Origin: Suillus spraguei
Lineage: Eukaryota > Basidiomycota > Agaricomycetes > Boletales > Suillaceae
Reading direction: 5' to 3'
NCBI GenBank assembly: GCA_016800925.1
Contig: JABCPU010000377.1
Coordinates: 1-64,000, forward strand
DNA: 64,000 nucleotides
The translations under genes were made by a program, and so were the position numbers. The number at the start of each line of letters is the position of its first letter. Within the stretch, counting starts at the first letter, position 1. A model generated the notes under the pieces. That model saw only the letters and a list, made by a program, of their open reading frames with translations. It was not told the origin of the DNA and ran no database searches. This document shows positions 21,305 to 33,187 of the stretch, piece after piece.

Positions 21305-22456
21305 CTCGCTCATATTTTCTCTTAATACAAGTAGATTGTGTCCTGCACCGTTTTCCACAAAGATTGAGTACTCAGTAGTGTGTACTTTGCATAGATAAGA
21401 TCCGTCAGCAAAACACAAACAGAGACGCAGCGTTGATTCTCTTTGACCCGCATCCTTTACAAGCTGTGACAAATTGAAGGCCTTTCTTGATTAATACCCC
21501 TGCGCTACGCTCAGAGATGACGACGACCGCGCATTGATCCAAAGTGCGCGGTGGTCCACATGTGAAGCGTAGTTGACGTTGGCAGCGTTCATTCATCCCC
21601 CTACAAGCGCCAGGCCATCATTTTCATCAGGAACACTAGCGATACTACAGATCCATGAGAAAGAACTGCTGTCGTATCTGCCAGCACTCGCTCGTACTTT
21701 TTTGTGTTGCTAACCATTTCTCTGTCGTCTCGAACACTACAATTCTCGCACCACACACGCACCAGCCACGTCATTTGCCTGGGCAGCTAAAATATGCACA
21801 ATGTAACCACAATGATGACGTTAAATTCACCTGGGTAGACCATCAGCACTTGTGACTCGTGGCAGAAGCCCATGCATATGTATACCGTTCATTTGAATTC
21901 ATTGCTGCGCAACAACCTGTGAGTATGACTCCTAGAGATTAGACTAGGTGAGAACGCACCGCTAGAATGTAGATACAAGATTGTCAGATCAGGAGACACC
22001 TTCCTCAGATTAAGGGGACCTAGGGCCGAGGAAAATATTTGGCGGGAGCAGCTGGTCCAGCGACAAATGACCGAGAGCTTGTATGAGACGTAGGGAACAA
22101 GGATCGGAGTCTGGGGATCAGGTCATCGTCTCGAATAGAGAGAGGGGGATAAATCACACGCCTAAGTAACAGTATTTCGCTTGTGAAGTACAAACTTGGT
22201 AGCAAATTAGAATTACCAGATGTGATGCTGAAAGATGAGTGCTAACACTCGCTAGCATCAAACGCAATCCCACATCACGTGGCCGAGCGACCGATTGACA
22301 CTTGAATATGTAACCGCCATCACCACGCCCAGCTCATCCTGGGAGCAAGTGCTTGATGCCTTGTGTGCGGATTGTCAAGATGATGAATTTCATTATTAGA
22401 GCTTTATCGGTACAGTATTATGCCAAAGCTTTCTCCCGATAGAGTCTCAGAACAGG

Positions 22457-22463
22457 TATAAAT
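22457..22463 (+). promoter_or_regulatory. TATA box of small secreted protein gene 2
   Basis: TATAAAT, 237 bp before the ATG, at the same place as in gene 1. The nearby GTGAGT is a good donor for the supposed 5'-UTR intron, with acceptor TTTCCTAG about 45 bp before the ATG. Confidence 0.5.
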
Positions 22464-22693
22464 TCAACACAGCTGAGTTGAAAGGCCTCAAAGACAATTG
22501 CCTCTTGTTGCAGTGAGTAACCCTCTCATATCACACTACACGCATTTCATTGAACCGAAATATAATACATAGCTCTTCAAAGACTTTGTCATAGCAAATC
22601 TGCGCACAGGGCGACGCATTACACAATTAAACGCGGTGGGTGGTTTCCTAGCACGGTCACATTGTATGCTAAAGCATAGTCATATCAGATACC

Positions 22694-22945
22694 ATGAAGC
22701 TCGTTCAAATCATTTATCTCGCAATCCTTGCTGCTGCCACTGCCACTGCCAGTGTCACTGAGGTCACATCAGCGGATCGTCCTCAATCATCAGAATCCGT
22801 TGATTGCGCGGTGCCTGGGCCAGGGTGCCCCTCAGAAGAACCGGACTGCCCGCCAAGGGCATGGGCTGACCGCGCATTGCCTACCAAGCAAAATCCCAAC
22901 CCTTGCTGGGTGTGCTGTTCCATCGCGGGTTGGACCCGAAATTAG
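22694..22945 (+). CDS. Small secreted cysteine-rich protein 2
   Basis: 83 aa, single exon. The signal peptide MKLVQIIYLAILAAATATAS differs from that of gene 1 at only two places, while the mature part is much more changed. The six Cys are kept (C-x6-C-x6-C-x18-C-W-x-C-C) and the tail is SIAGWTRN. High identity of promoter, signal peptide and 3' flank with gene 1, against strong divergence between them, points to recent duplication with fast change of the mature protein. Function unknown. Confidence 0.75.
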   Translation: MKLVQIIYLAILAAATATASVTEVTSADRPQSSESVDCAVPGPGCPSEEPDCPPRAWADRALPTKQNPNPCWVCCSIAGWTRN

Positions 22946-23969
22946 CTCGCTCATGTTTTCTCTTAATACAAGTAGATTGTGTCCTGCACCGTTTTCCACA
23001 AAGATTGAGTACTCAGTAGTGTGTACTTTGCATAGATAAGATCCGTCAGCAAAACACAAACAGAGACGCAGCGTTGATTCTCTTCTGACCCGCATCCTTT
23101 ACAAGCTGTGACAAATTGAAGGTCTTTCTTGATTAATATCCCTGCGCTGCGCTCAGAGAAGACCGACGGCCGCGCATTGATCCAAAGTGCACGGTGGTCC
23201 ACATGTGAAGCGTAGTTGACGTGGACAGCGTTCATTCATCCCCTTACAAGCGCCAGGCCATCATTTTCATGAGGAACACTAGTGACACTGCAGATCCTTG
23301 AGAAAGAACCGCTGTCGTATTCGCAAGCGCTCGCTCGTACTTTTTTGTGTTGCTAACCATTTCTCTGTCGTTTCGAACACTACAATTCTCGCACCACACA
23401 TGCACCAGCCACGTCATTTACTTGGGCAGCTAAAATATGCACAATGTAACCACAGTGACGACGTTAAATTCACCTGGGTAGATCATCAGCACTTATGACT
23501 CGTGGCAGAAGCCCATGCATGTGTATACCATTCATTTGAATTCATTGCTGCGCAACAACCTGTGAGTATGACTCCTAGAGATTGAACTAGGTGAGAACGC
23601 ACACGCATTTTTTTCGGTCTTATCTTCCTTGCGGTTTATGCATTTCGTTTCGACTCGGGCTATCGGTCCTTTCTTCATTGAACAATAGTATAATTGTACT
23701 CGTCAAAAGCATTCTACAACAACCCTGAGGTGGGAAGACTAGAGCTTGAGCTTGTAATGATACTATGGATCTCTCTCAGGCCTGTGACCAGTCAATTCCT
23801 GCTAGAATAGATCGTCGAGAAAATCATGACGGAAAGGTTAAAATCGTCGCGTAGTTACATAGCGTGTTAAAAACTAGCTGAGCATCATGTATGTAGCAAA
23901 AATGTTGCGTGAACGAAGAGACTAACAATTATAAAAGAGCCGGATTCGAGGTGTCCAGATGCTGCAGCG

Positions 23970-25759
23970 TTAGTGCCCATCTGCATGCAGGGGAGATGCA
24001 CAGCAGAGAAAAAGAATCAATCGGAGCCGTAATGGGAGGGGGCGTGGCTGCCGTTGCTGCAGTAGTATGAGCAGGGGTGTTGCAGACGTGGAGGGGGCGG
24101 TAGACTGAGTCTGCGATGATGATGCCTGAGCCTGGAGTTGACGATGCGATTGACCTTGTTGGTATTGTGTTTGCGATGATGTGGAATGGGTCTGTGCTTG
24201 GCCTTGCGATTGCTGCTGTGTTGGGTGCGCATTGCCACTGGCGTGTTGAGGGGATGCGCAACATAGAAAGAGCACGAGATGAGCCAACAATCGTACGAGT
24301 CGTGAATTTGTAGGTGTGGCATTATTAGTACCCGGAGGAGGGGATGTCGTGGACGATGCATGGCCATGAGATTGGGCTTGCTGCCGCGTTTTCTGTTTCG
24401 GTCGAGCAACATACAAAGCCTGGACGGAAATTATTAAACCGCAACGACGCGAAACGCACGCGAAGAAATCACCTTTCTGTCTTGCACTGTAGGAACGGGA
24501 ACTTCGACAATGTGAGAATGGCGATGAGAAAAGATAGAGCACCTTGAGCGTTGCTGAGGTTCAATTGCCTCATCCATGTTGGAGCGAGAGTGATGGAAGA
24601 GCGATGAAAAGCGTTCAAGAAGGGGTGCTCGGGTACGATGAGGGCGCTGTGGAGAAGAACGAGTACCGCGTGCTACAGAGGACTGAAAGTACAGAGATAA
24701 GAATAATAGTCGAAAATGCAGACAACTCACTTGGGTACCATTTTGCATGCCGTCGAAAAAGTCTGATTGTATTCCATAGGTTTGAATAGGTTGACGTCGC
24801 GTGGCATTGCTCTATAGTGACAATCTTGAGGTGATTGAAAAGATTAAAGAATATGTCACGTACACTCATTAATGACTTGTGATTTGGGACCTGCAAGCGG
24901 GATATTAGCGTAGTTTTTACTGAAAAACGATGAGATTTACATCAGTAATGGGCAGGAGGTGTTCAAGGTGCGCTTTTTTGAGAATGGCGTGAACGTCCCA
25001 TTTGTACACGTTTCCGTTATCGCAGCCAGTGACTAGCACCTTTCCATCAGGGGAAAGAGTACAAAATATCATTATCACGTTCGCATTGGAGGGGTGGTCC
25101 AATTGAAAGGTAAGTATCGAGATTCCATAAACATAGTGTATTATCCGATGATACACTTGCAAAGAAGCGGTTGTTCTGAGACAAGGAGATGCCGTTGACA
25201 TAGCTGGTGTGGTGTGACCTTCTGAGAAGCTCGCCCGTTTTTGCATCCCGATTGCCTGTATCTCCGCCTGTTGCAAGTTTTGATGAATCAGGCGAGTACT
25301 TCACCACTTGCATCCGTTTTTCATTGTCAGGATGTTTTTCAAGTTGCTGTTGACATCCCAGATTCTTGCTGTTCCATCAAGGGATCCACTCGCTACTCGC
25401 TCACCATCTTCACTCCAGCTCAATGTACACATAATATCGCTGTGTCCTGTCCAAGTGGCAATTATCACCTTCCTTGTCTCGATATCCCACAACCTCATAT
25501 CGCCGTTTTCGCTTCCACTTGCGATCGTCTTTCCATTTGGAGACAATGCAATGATCCACACATTGTCATTTCTGTACCGCCAGTCCTCGCCAATCTGTGT
25601 GCCGCTCTTTAGGTTCCATAGTCGGAATGAGCCGTCCCACGAACATGTAATGATGCGTCCTTCGTCAGGCAAGTGCACAATACCTCTTATCCAGCTGGTA
25701 TGACCTCGCATTGTCTTGCACGGCATGATTGCTGTCATATTGCTGGTAGATGAAGACAT
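23970..25759 (-). pseudogene. Degenerate WD40-repeat gene with C-terminal Cys-rich tail
   Basis: Inverted paralogue of the intact WD40 gene at 47950-49929. WD repeats are visible at 25759-25301 (GHTSWIRGIVHLPDEGRIITC, GSLDGTARIWDV) and 25313-25047 (KYSPDSSKLATGG, NNRFFASVSSD), but there is a frameshift at about 25305, a short loss in DNAVKIW, and loss of about one repeat after GELL. The downstream exons remain alignable (SSVARGTRS, PLLERFSSLFHHS, VEVPVPTVQDRK, then ALYVARPKQKTRQQAQSHG). The tail motif LFLCCASPxHAxG occurs twice, at about 24240 and at the very end (23970), separated by a Gln/Ser-rich spacer; the intact paralogue has it once. Probably not functional. Confidence 0.75.
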
Positions 25760-25774
25760 GATCCCCGCGGTTAT

Positions 25775-26053
25775 ATGACAAAGTTTGCTGGTGAGTTCAC
25801 GGCCCTACTTCCTTTCAATCTGATGCTTGTCAGATTCACAGAAGCCATCGCTCACGGGACAGTGTTCTTGCAGGGTTCAATCCTCACCCACAAAACAGAC
25901 AACGAATGTAGCTGCGAAAATGCGCAAGAGATCTTTCTGGGTATCCGAAGTTACTGGTGGGCAAGTTTCAGCTTCATCCTGCAGAATATTCTAGAGCTTC
26001 GCTCACGGGTGGCACCTTTCAGACGAGTCCAATGCAAAATCACGAGATACTAG
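25775..26053 (+). other. Conserved stretch divergent from WD40 copy 1
   Basis: A 92-codon frame upstream of and opposite to the degenerate WD40 gene contains FNLMLVRFTEAIAHGT and SCENAQEIFLGI. The same string in related form lies opposite the intact WD40 gene (about 47680-47840, minus). No start or domain is conserved well enough to call a gene. It may be an exon of a small divergent gene or just duplicated promoter DNA. Confidence 0.35.
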
Positions 26054-26059
26054 TAGGTA

Positions 26060-28000
26060 TCTGATTGGGAGTTGAGGAAGTTGGGCGTCGTTCGTTTCCT
26101 GCCTTTTTTAAGGTATGTTCCATGCTGTATCCTCGTGTTTGCTGCACAGCTTCATTGTTGCGTGGACAAGGCACATTGGTTTGCAATTGCCGCTACGTGC
26201 TGTGTAATTTCAATTACTTGAAGGCTATGTTGGTACTTCTGACGAGTATCGGACAACTTGGCCGCTCCCTCTCCACTCCGCACCTTTCTTCTACCCTATG
26301 TTTGAACCTGGATTTCAAACCAGCACGCGCCGGACGTTCCGGTCTCCGCGATGTCGACTGGGTATGAGAACGTATGATAAGCTGATAGTGAGTGATCACA
26401 CATGTTAGGGTTGGTTGTCTGAATACCTGTCTACATCCATAGACACAGAACTTCTACCCTGTTGGGTGCTTATCGAGATCCAGTATAGAATCCGGGAACT
26501 TCTCGGCTAAGCTGCATAATTGATGACACAACTTCAGTCTCGGGGTTCGTACGTTGGTTTAGTCGAATGAGTGTTCGAACGCTGCTAATATTTTGCCAGA
26601 AACATTGGTACTCCTCTCGGCAGTGTCTGAAATCGAAGTCGTTGTCATCACCTGCTTAGATTTTCAATGTTGATTTTCGCAGTTGGAAGCGCTGCGTTTC
26701 AATCACATGGCAGGTTTGCTCTTCAAAGCTTCACACTCTCGGTTCGTACCTTGGGAGCTTCGACATCTTACATGTGGGGAGATCTTCGAGGTTGGCGGCA
26801 CTTCGTTTCAAGCGGATGTCAGAGTTGCTCTTGAAAGCTTTACTCTCTCGGTTCGTACATACCTTTACTTGGTTCAATTTATGTTCTAATGTTTAGGCTA
26901 AATCAGTCGTTCCAAACTCTTTGCGGCAAATATATAATCAAAGTAGAGCCCGAATATATGCATTTTGGCATGTCTGGTAAGACCAATGCCATATTCCGCT
27001 AAATACTGGTATTAAGCCAATCCAGAGGCATGCTGTCTATTTGTTCGATTTTTCACTTATCTGACAATGCGATGATAGGTGGTTGTTGCGCACTTGATAC
27101 GGCTCATGCACTCCTCCCCAGTTTTCTTCTACAAGTGACTTTTCTATCACAGGCACCCAAAACACGATGATCGACACAGAAATAGCACTGCTCGGCAATT
27201 TGAACAAATGCATATTCATTCAACGGCTCCATTCCCATCTTGATATCTTTTCTCAGAGGAGACCAGACCAGGTGACTCCCCCACCACTCACACTGGCTGG
27301 TATTACAGATCTCCATCAACCAAGCCGGAATGCCCTGGGAGCCAAGCGGAACGCGCCACCTTGGCCGCAAGTTTGATCACGCCTCTGATGACACTGCTAC
27401 GTTCGACACAAACGTCACCTGCAGTATAACAGCCCACGACCAAATGACCATTCGCTCTGACGGTATGGTGCTTGCGAGATGGATGCGAGTCAAGTAGTTG
27501 CGACAAGGATAGTTCATGAACAGAAAACGAACTTGAGGGAGTAGTGCCACCAGTCTACGTCATTCTCGATCTTACAAAGCATCCGAGACAGGCGATAGTG
27601 TTTATCATCTGAAGCAGTGGATGAAGACCTCGAAAACGACGAACCAATTGACTTGGTATCCTCACGCACTCCCCTGCCAGTAGGGGTGTCATTCTTGAAT
27701 GATGTGTGATCAATGTAGAACTTCGCTGCAGTGCAAGTCTAGTACTACTAATATCTAGTATCATAGACATAAAAAATAATAATTTCAACTTCGTTGTGAC
27801 GCGATACAACTGCTATATTCCGCCTCATAATGGCATCGTTTATGTTCTTAAGTTTGCCTTCACGTACCTGATCCAATCTTACAACTGTTTCTAGATCCAG
27901 CAATCGGAGCAAGTACGTGATGCGCATTGCGTGCGGATTATCAAGATGTTGGATTTCATTATCAGAGCTTTGTCGGTTTGAAGTTCCCTCCGGATAAAGT
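26060..28000. other. Degenerate repeat-rich stretch, no supported gene
   Basis: 26580-26890 holds two copies (period about 117 bp) of a GCG(G)C(A/G)CT(G)CGTTTCAA...CTCTCGGTTCGTAC unit that also occurs in the field at 43790-45250. 27080-27290 shares short strings with 45240-45370 and 46790-46980. Open frames are short and unsupported. The right end, from about 27900, is the promoter segment of secreted protein gene 3. Confidence 0.45.
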
Positions 28001-28021
28001 TTCAGCCCTGATGAGAACAGG

Positions 28022-28028
28022 TATAAAT
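28022..28028 (+). promoter_or_regulatory. TATA box of small secreted protein gene 3
   Basis: TATAAAT in the conserved AACAGGTATAAATTCAACA context, 235 bp before the ATG, with GTGAGTAACC downstream as in gene 2. Confidence 0.5.
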
Positions 28029-28256
28029 TCAACATGGTTGAGTTAAAAGGCCTCAAAGACGACTGTCTCTTGTTGCAGTGAGTAACCCTCTCATGTCACT
28101 ACGCACATTTCATTGAACCGACATATAACACATAGCTGTTCTAAAACTTTCTCATAACAACTTTGCGCACAGGGTGACATATTACACAATTAAACGCGGT
28201 ATGTAGTTTCCTAGCACGGTCACATTGTATGCTAAAGAATAGTCATACCAGATACC

Positions 28257-28475
28257 ATGAACCTCGTTCAAATCGTTTACTTCGTAATCCTTGCCGCTGC
28301 CACTGCCACTGCCAGTGTCATGACAGCAGATTCTCCTGAAGCAAGCGTTCTGTGCGCATTCACGCCAGGGTGCGCCCATGAACGACCTTCGAACTGCCCC
28401 CCAGGGACATTGCCTTACCCGCCGCTGATTCCCAGCGATTGCTGGTCATGCTGCTACCCCTCCGCAAGACGTTAA
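28257..28475 (+). CDS. Small secreted cysteine-rich protein 3
   Basis: 72 aa, single exon. Signal peptide MNLVQIVYFVILAAATATAS. The mature part is short, about 50 residues, with Cys spacing C-x5-C-x7-C-x14-C-W-x-C-C and ending YPSARR. The NCPPGT string is shared with gene 1. The 3' flank (to about 29530) is a diverged copy of the flank of genes 1 and 2, so the whole unit was duplicated. Function unknown; secreted by inference. Confidence 0.72.
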   Translation: MNLVQIVYFVILAAATATASVMTADSPEASVLCAFTPGCAHERPSNCPPGTLPYPPLIPSDCWSCCYPSARR

Positions 28476-29876
28476 TTTAACATGAGATTAACTTGCTCAT
28501 ATTTTCTCTCAATATGAGTATGATATGTATTCTGACACAACGATTGAGTGCCGAATACTTGGCACAGATAAGATCCCTTGGTGAAGCACAAACAGAGTTG
28601 CAGTACTGACTCTCTAACCTGTGTCACTGACGAGCTCAGACAACTTGACGGTCTCCCTTGACTACTAATATTCCTGCGCTACGCTCAGAGATGGCCGATG
28701 GCTGTTCACTGATGTGGATCATAGTTGGCGTGGCTGCCTGGGCAGCATTCATTCAACCCCTTACAAGCGCCGGACCATCATTTCCATCAGATATACTATT
28801 GACACAATAGATCCGTGAGAAAGAGTCGTATCCGAAAGCGCTCGTTCGTACCTTTTTTCTGTTGCTAACCATTGCTCTGTCGTCCCGAACCTCACGACTC
28901 TCAAAACTGCACGTACGCACCAGCCACGTCATCTGCCCAACTTCAATACTTGAATACCTCGCTTAAAATCTGGAGGACAATTGATGTTACACCGGAAAAT
29001 TCAGAATGAGAACAGGATATCTAAATAACTCTGAACAATTAAAATATGCATGGTGTAATATAACCACAGCGACGACGTTAAATTCACCTGGCAGACCGTC
29101 TGCACTTATGGCTCGTGGCAGAAGAAGCCCGTGTATACATATAGGATATACCGTTCATTTGAAATGATTACTACGCAACAACATATGAATATGACTCCTG
29201 GGTGAGAACGCACCGCTAAAATTCAAATGCGAGGTAAAGCATTATCGCCAGACCGGGAGAGTCGGAGAGACACCTTCCTTAGATTAAGGGGACCTGGAGC
29301 CGGGGAAAAGATTGCTAGTAAGGTTTAAATAGATGTGGCTAGTCGAGCGACACATGACTAAGAACTTGTGTAAGACGTTGGGAACAAGAATCGGAGTCTG
29401 GAGATCAGGTCGTCGTCTCGAACAGATCGAGGGGGATAAATAATACGCCTAATTTCGCTTGTGAAGAAATGCAAACTTGGTAGCAAAGCTACCAGATGTG
29501 ATCATGACGCTGAAAGATGAGCGCTAGCATAGAAGAAAGCGTGCAGGTGAAAATTGAGTCCTAGACTTGGGTGCTTAATCTGTGCGGCTGTGCCTAAGCA
29601 CCTTACATGCACATTTAAAAGATGATGGATATCATTATTATACGGCCCTGGGTTGAAAAAGCCTCAGAGACGAGCGCCTCCTGCTGTTGTGAGTGGCACT
29701 CTTACACCAAACCATCACATCATTCCATTGAACCAATACATAATAGCTATTCTAAGGCTTTGACATAGCAGCGTCGCACACATTGCACAATCAAACTTTC
29801 ATCGGTATGGTCTCCTTTCATGTTCACATCGTAGACTGAAGCATAATATATTATATACACCAGATAACCAGATACC

Positions 29877-30104
29877 ATGAAGCTCATTCAAATTGTTTAC
29901 CTCACAATTCTTTCCGCTGCCAGTGCTGCCATCGGTGCCACTATAGCGAAGACCGTGACAGCATCTCCTGCTCAGGCATCCATAATCTGCTTGGCAGATT
30001 TATGCTTACCTAACCCACCCCCAGCTTCGAAGTGCATAGATGGGACGGCGCCTTACCTTCTGGAGAAGTCGTGCTGGGGGTGCTGTTCCGCTCAGGTTGC
30101 CTAA
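29877..30104 (+). CDS. Small secreted cysteine-rich protein 4
   Basis: 75 aa, single exon. Signal peptide MKLIQIVYLTILSAASAAIG. Cys pattern C-x4-C-x9-C-x12-C-W-x-C-C, tail SAQVA. The upstream region resembles that of gene 5 and the pseudogene at 36434, but the segment that should hold the TATA box is deleted (near 29643, where CGGCCCTGG joins GTTGAAAAAGCC). Transcription may therefore be weak or start elsewhere. Promoter-proximal GTGAGTGGCA is kept. The downstream 30370-30900 region is repeated after the pseudogene. Confidence 0.7.
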   Translation: MKLIQIVYLTILSAASAAIGATIAKTVTASPAQASIICLADLCLPNPPPASKCIDGTAPYLLEKSCWGCCSAQVA

Positions 30105-30369
30105 ACCTCTGTCATTTTGGCTCTCAAATTCACAATCACAATATAAACAAAACATATTCCGTACCATATCGTGCACAACTTAGAGACATAACTTCTGTTA
30201 GCAACGTGCTGGATGTCAGAGCACTAGAAAAACTGTAGGTATGAGTATCGTAGCACGGGCACTCTGACGCTGTATACCTTACAGGACTGGCACAGAACAA
30301 TTTCTCTAGGTATTTGTGCCACATCGTTATGCTAACTTGTCAACAGGAAATCAAAACACCACGATGGTA

Positions 30370-30900
30370 TCATTGGTGACTCGTCACTAGTCTTCTGAGT
30401 GCACAAGCTGGGAAGGCGTTGTTCGTCGACTGTCTACCCACCCATGTGCTAGTGTGTAGAGCAAAGCTGGTGACAGTAGAGGTTGAAGATTTGATGTTCT
30501 GGGACAACATCTGATGCGTGACGAAACACCTGTATAGTATCGTGTTAATATCAAAAATGCAAAGTTGTTCGATACCGTTGGAGTTGGGTGTAGTTTGCAT
30601 GTCTGATGGCAGCTAATAATTCAGACACGGCGGATAAATTGAGGTGCGGGAGTTTCCTTTTAAAATTTACAATTGAAGGTGTCAAGGCGTTAGTTAACAC
30701 AATAATTTGTATAGGACCAAGCAAATAATGTATACGGACGGATGTGGAACACAGCAGACCGACGGTGACAAGTTAGCACCCATCCTGTTGCCCAAAAGTT
30801 CAGTAATTGATGACATTCGTACGCCAGCTTCATTGAAAGTAAGAATGGAAGCACCCATTAGGTAAGGCCCAATCATGTCTTCCCTTTGTCTATGCAAAAC
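30370..30900 (-). repeat. 3' flank segment shared with 36840-37220
   Basis: On the minus strand both copies contain a short frame beginning MQ(T/I)TP(N/D)SNGIEQLC followed by an intron-like break and RHASDVVPEH. Spacing from the secreted protein gene is the same, so it belongs to the duplicated unit. It may be the remnant of a neighbouring gene; I do not recognise it. Confidence 0.5.
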
Positions 30901-30929
30901 GAGATTAGCTATAATGCCTCAAAAAGCCT

Positions 30930-31850
30930 TCGTGGACATACTAGTACTGCCTATGGTATCTTACGGCTGCCCTGAGGTTATCGGATCCCCAGCTGTTAGC
31001 CTGTTCATGGGGTGGCTTACTTCGAGTCTGGGACTTAGAGAGCGGTGTGCAGGCCGTCGGGGAGGCATAGAAAGATAAATATTGTGTGACATAGCATTGT
31101 CGCCTGATGCAAGAATGTGGCAAGCAGGAATTTTGATGGCGCACTGATATTGTGTGACATCAATTATCACGAAATTGATGGGGCACATAAAGGAAGTGTT
31201 GTCTGTCCGCTGGAGGTCATCCTGATGGCAAGTGGTGAACATATCCTTCGGTGAGATATTCAGAGTGTAGAATGTCAAGATTAAGTTGATGATCGACTTG
31301 GACTCGGAAAATGCTTGATGACCCGGGTCACCCGACTGATAAGTCAACGGCCAGTCATAAAGCGACCCGTCCCAGAAGGTGTACACTGTCTAGAGAAGTG
31401 TGCAGCAGGATAGAACAAAATATACTTAAGGGAAGGAAATGTGTTCGGTGAGGTGAAGGTGTCCAGATGAGTTGCAGATTCGTGGAAGACCAGGATGACC
31501 ATCAGGTCGTACACATCAATGCTTGTGAAACGCGTCAGAGGCAGCTACCTTTAGAATTTAGTAGATGATGTATGGCAATGGCCAAAAAGCTGAACATTTG
31601 AAGCAGCGAGCTTTGAAAAAAAAAGGTGTCTGCCCTCGGAATGCATCTAAAAACCCGTCCAGACTTATGAGCCAATGGATAGCGCTCAAAAGGTTCTTGA
31701 TCGTGAGATCGGATATAACAGACATTCTGCTTCACGGTCGTGATGCTGCTCGCTGGTCCACCTGCCATGACTGTGTTAGTGTTTGGTATTTCACCCTTTG
31801 TCATCATTCGCTGCTCGGATAGTCCCGACTACATATACCTACGTCGTAGA
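30930..31850 (-). pseudogene. Decayed unknown gene, copy 1
   Basis: Minus-strand fragments read LTRFTSIDVYDLMVI, TFTSPNTFPSL, then FWDGSLYDWPLTYQ and DVTQYQCAIK in changing frames. DNA-level matches exist to 50170-50960 (for example AATATCAGTGCGCCATCAAAA) and to 34300-35150. Stops and shifts are frequent in all three. The protein family is not recognised; hydrophobic stretches hint at a membrane protein. Confidence 0.5.
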
Positions 31851-31859
31851 CTTTCCTGT

Positions 31860-32160
31860 CCTTGTCCGGTCTCCCGCCATGTCGTAGACACTTGACACAG
31901 CGCCGTTCTCAAACTTTAACAGACTGGGGTTGTTGTAAAAGACTAGTGTTCAATCAGACCTGCTATGTGAAGAGGCAAAGAGACAAAGGAAAGCGAGCGA
32001 GGGAGCTGTCACACTTAGCATCATCGAATTCGACGCACTACATGAGTTGCACAACGAGGAAAAAGATTGATAGTGTACTGAAAGACACAATGAAAGACAT
32101 ACATGTGCAAAATAACTAGAAGCCAACTTCGTCCAAATGCTATAATGCCAGTTGTATCAA
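31860..32160. other. Short gene-free stretch
   Basis: Only short frames without motifs. From about 32170 the sequence is the duplicated promoter region of secreted protein gene 5. Confidence 0.4.
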
Positions 32161-32313
32161 TAACCATTCATTATCCTTGCTGTAATCACTACGACTTCAT
32201 GCTGGCTCAATTTGACTATCACTAACTTGGTGTACCTTCTTAAACCTTGCGTGCACATTTCCGAGGTGATGTATTCTGCGGCCCGGCCACTCAGGGCTGT
32301 ATAATGGAACAAG

Positions 32314-32320
32314 TATAAAG
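32314..32320 (+). promoter_or_regulatory. TATA box of small secreted protein gene 5
   Basis: TATAAAG in AACAAGTATAAAGTCAACA, 231 bp before the ATG. The same place in the pseudogene unit reads CATAAAG (36214). Confidence 0.5.
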
Positions 32321-32544
32321 TCAACACAGTTGAGTTGGAAAAAGCCTTAGAGACGAACGCCTCCTGCTGTTGTGAGTGGCACTCTGACGTCACACTATAC
32401 GCATTCCATTGAACCAACACATAATAGCTATTCTAAGACTTTGTCATAGCAGCGTCGCACACATTGCACAATCAAACTTTCGTCGGTATGGTCTCCTTGC
32501 ACGATCACATCATAGACTGAAGTATTATATATTTACCAGATACC

Positions 32545-32757
32545 ATGAAGCTCGTTCAAATTGTTTACCTTACAATTATTTCCGCTGCCAGTGCCACTCC
32601 AGCGACGCCTGTGATGGCAGCACCTCCTGCTGAGGTAACCTGCCAACTCCCATGCACCCCCACACCACCTTCGAACTGCAACAAAGGGACGGTGGCTTAC
32701 TATGAACAACAGTCAATGTGCTGGGCGTGCTGTTGGGGGCCTGGGGTTACTCAATAA
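32545..32757 (+). CDS. Small secreted cysteine-rich protein 5
   Basis: 70 aa, the shortest member. Signal peptide MKLVQIVYLTIISAASATPA. Six Cys as C-x3-C-x7-C-x13-C-W-x-C-C, tail WGPGVTQ. The Ala/Pro-rich stretch just after the signal peptide (TPATPVMAAPPA) is shared with the pseudogene at 36434, its nearest relative. The 3' flank is different from the other units and only partly duplicated. Function unknown. Confidence 0.72.
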   Translation: MKLVQIVYLTIISAASATPATPVMAAPPAEVTCQLPCTPTPPSNCNKGTVAYYEQQSMCWACCWGPGVTQ

Positions 32758-33187
32758 GTCAATACATGGACACGTCACACTCGTACCGTAACTACTAATG
32801 TGCGTTACGCCGCGGGAAATTCAGACTAGTGCCCATTTCCTTTCTTGACCTTGGTAGCATCCCTGCACTCCACTCAGAAATGGCTTTGTTGAGGTTCCAA
32901 GAATGTTCAGCACGAATATCTGATCTAATTTTCCGATATGATTATCCTTCCCGATGTGACCACCACAATTTGCGACTGGTCTTATCACCAAGTTGGCGCG
33001 CCTCGGGCTTCCATGCAGATTGCCATTTTATTAACAGAGCTGCATAGATCTTAATGGTAACGAGATTCAGATTAAGTATAAAATAAATGCGGTTGGCTGA
33101 ACACCGTTAACGAGGTTGGTCACTGATTGAGATCTATGTTTCGTGGTGGGATGTGCGTCATTGAAATGAGCTCTCTATTATGTAAAC

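Larger units (their letters stand above)
20622..23600 (+). repeat. Tandem duplication carrying small secreted protein genes 1 and 2
   Basis: 20622 to about 21955 is repeated at 22263 to about 23600 with an offset of about 1,640 bp, covering promoter, gene and roughly 650 bp of 3' flank. The spacer (21956-22262) matches the tail of the unit at 33820-34110 and, more weakly, 29200-29520. The shared 3' flank includes a 66-codon frame (21655, 23298, 33515) whose ATG is present in only one copy, so it is probably not a gene. Confidence 0.85.

Noticed and set aside
21655..21855. 66-codon frame repeated at 23298 and 33515 after the secreted protein genes
   Set aside because: The ATG exists in only one of three copies, no motif is present, and the whole flank is duplicated, so the open frame is most likely a passenger.
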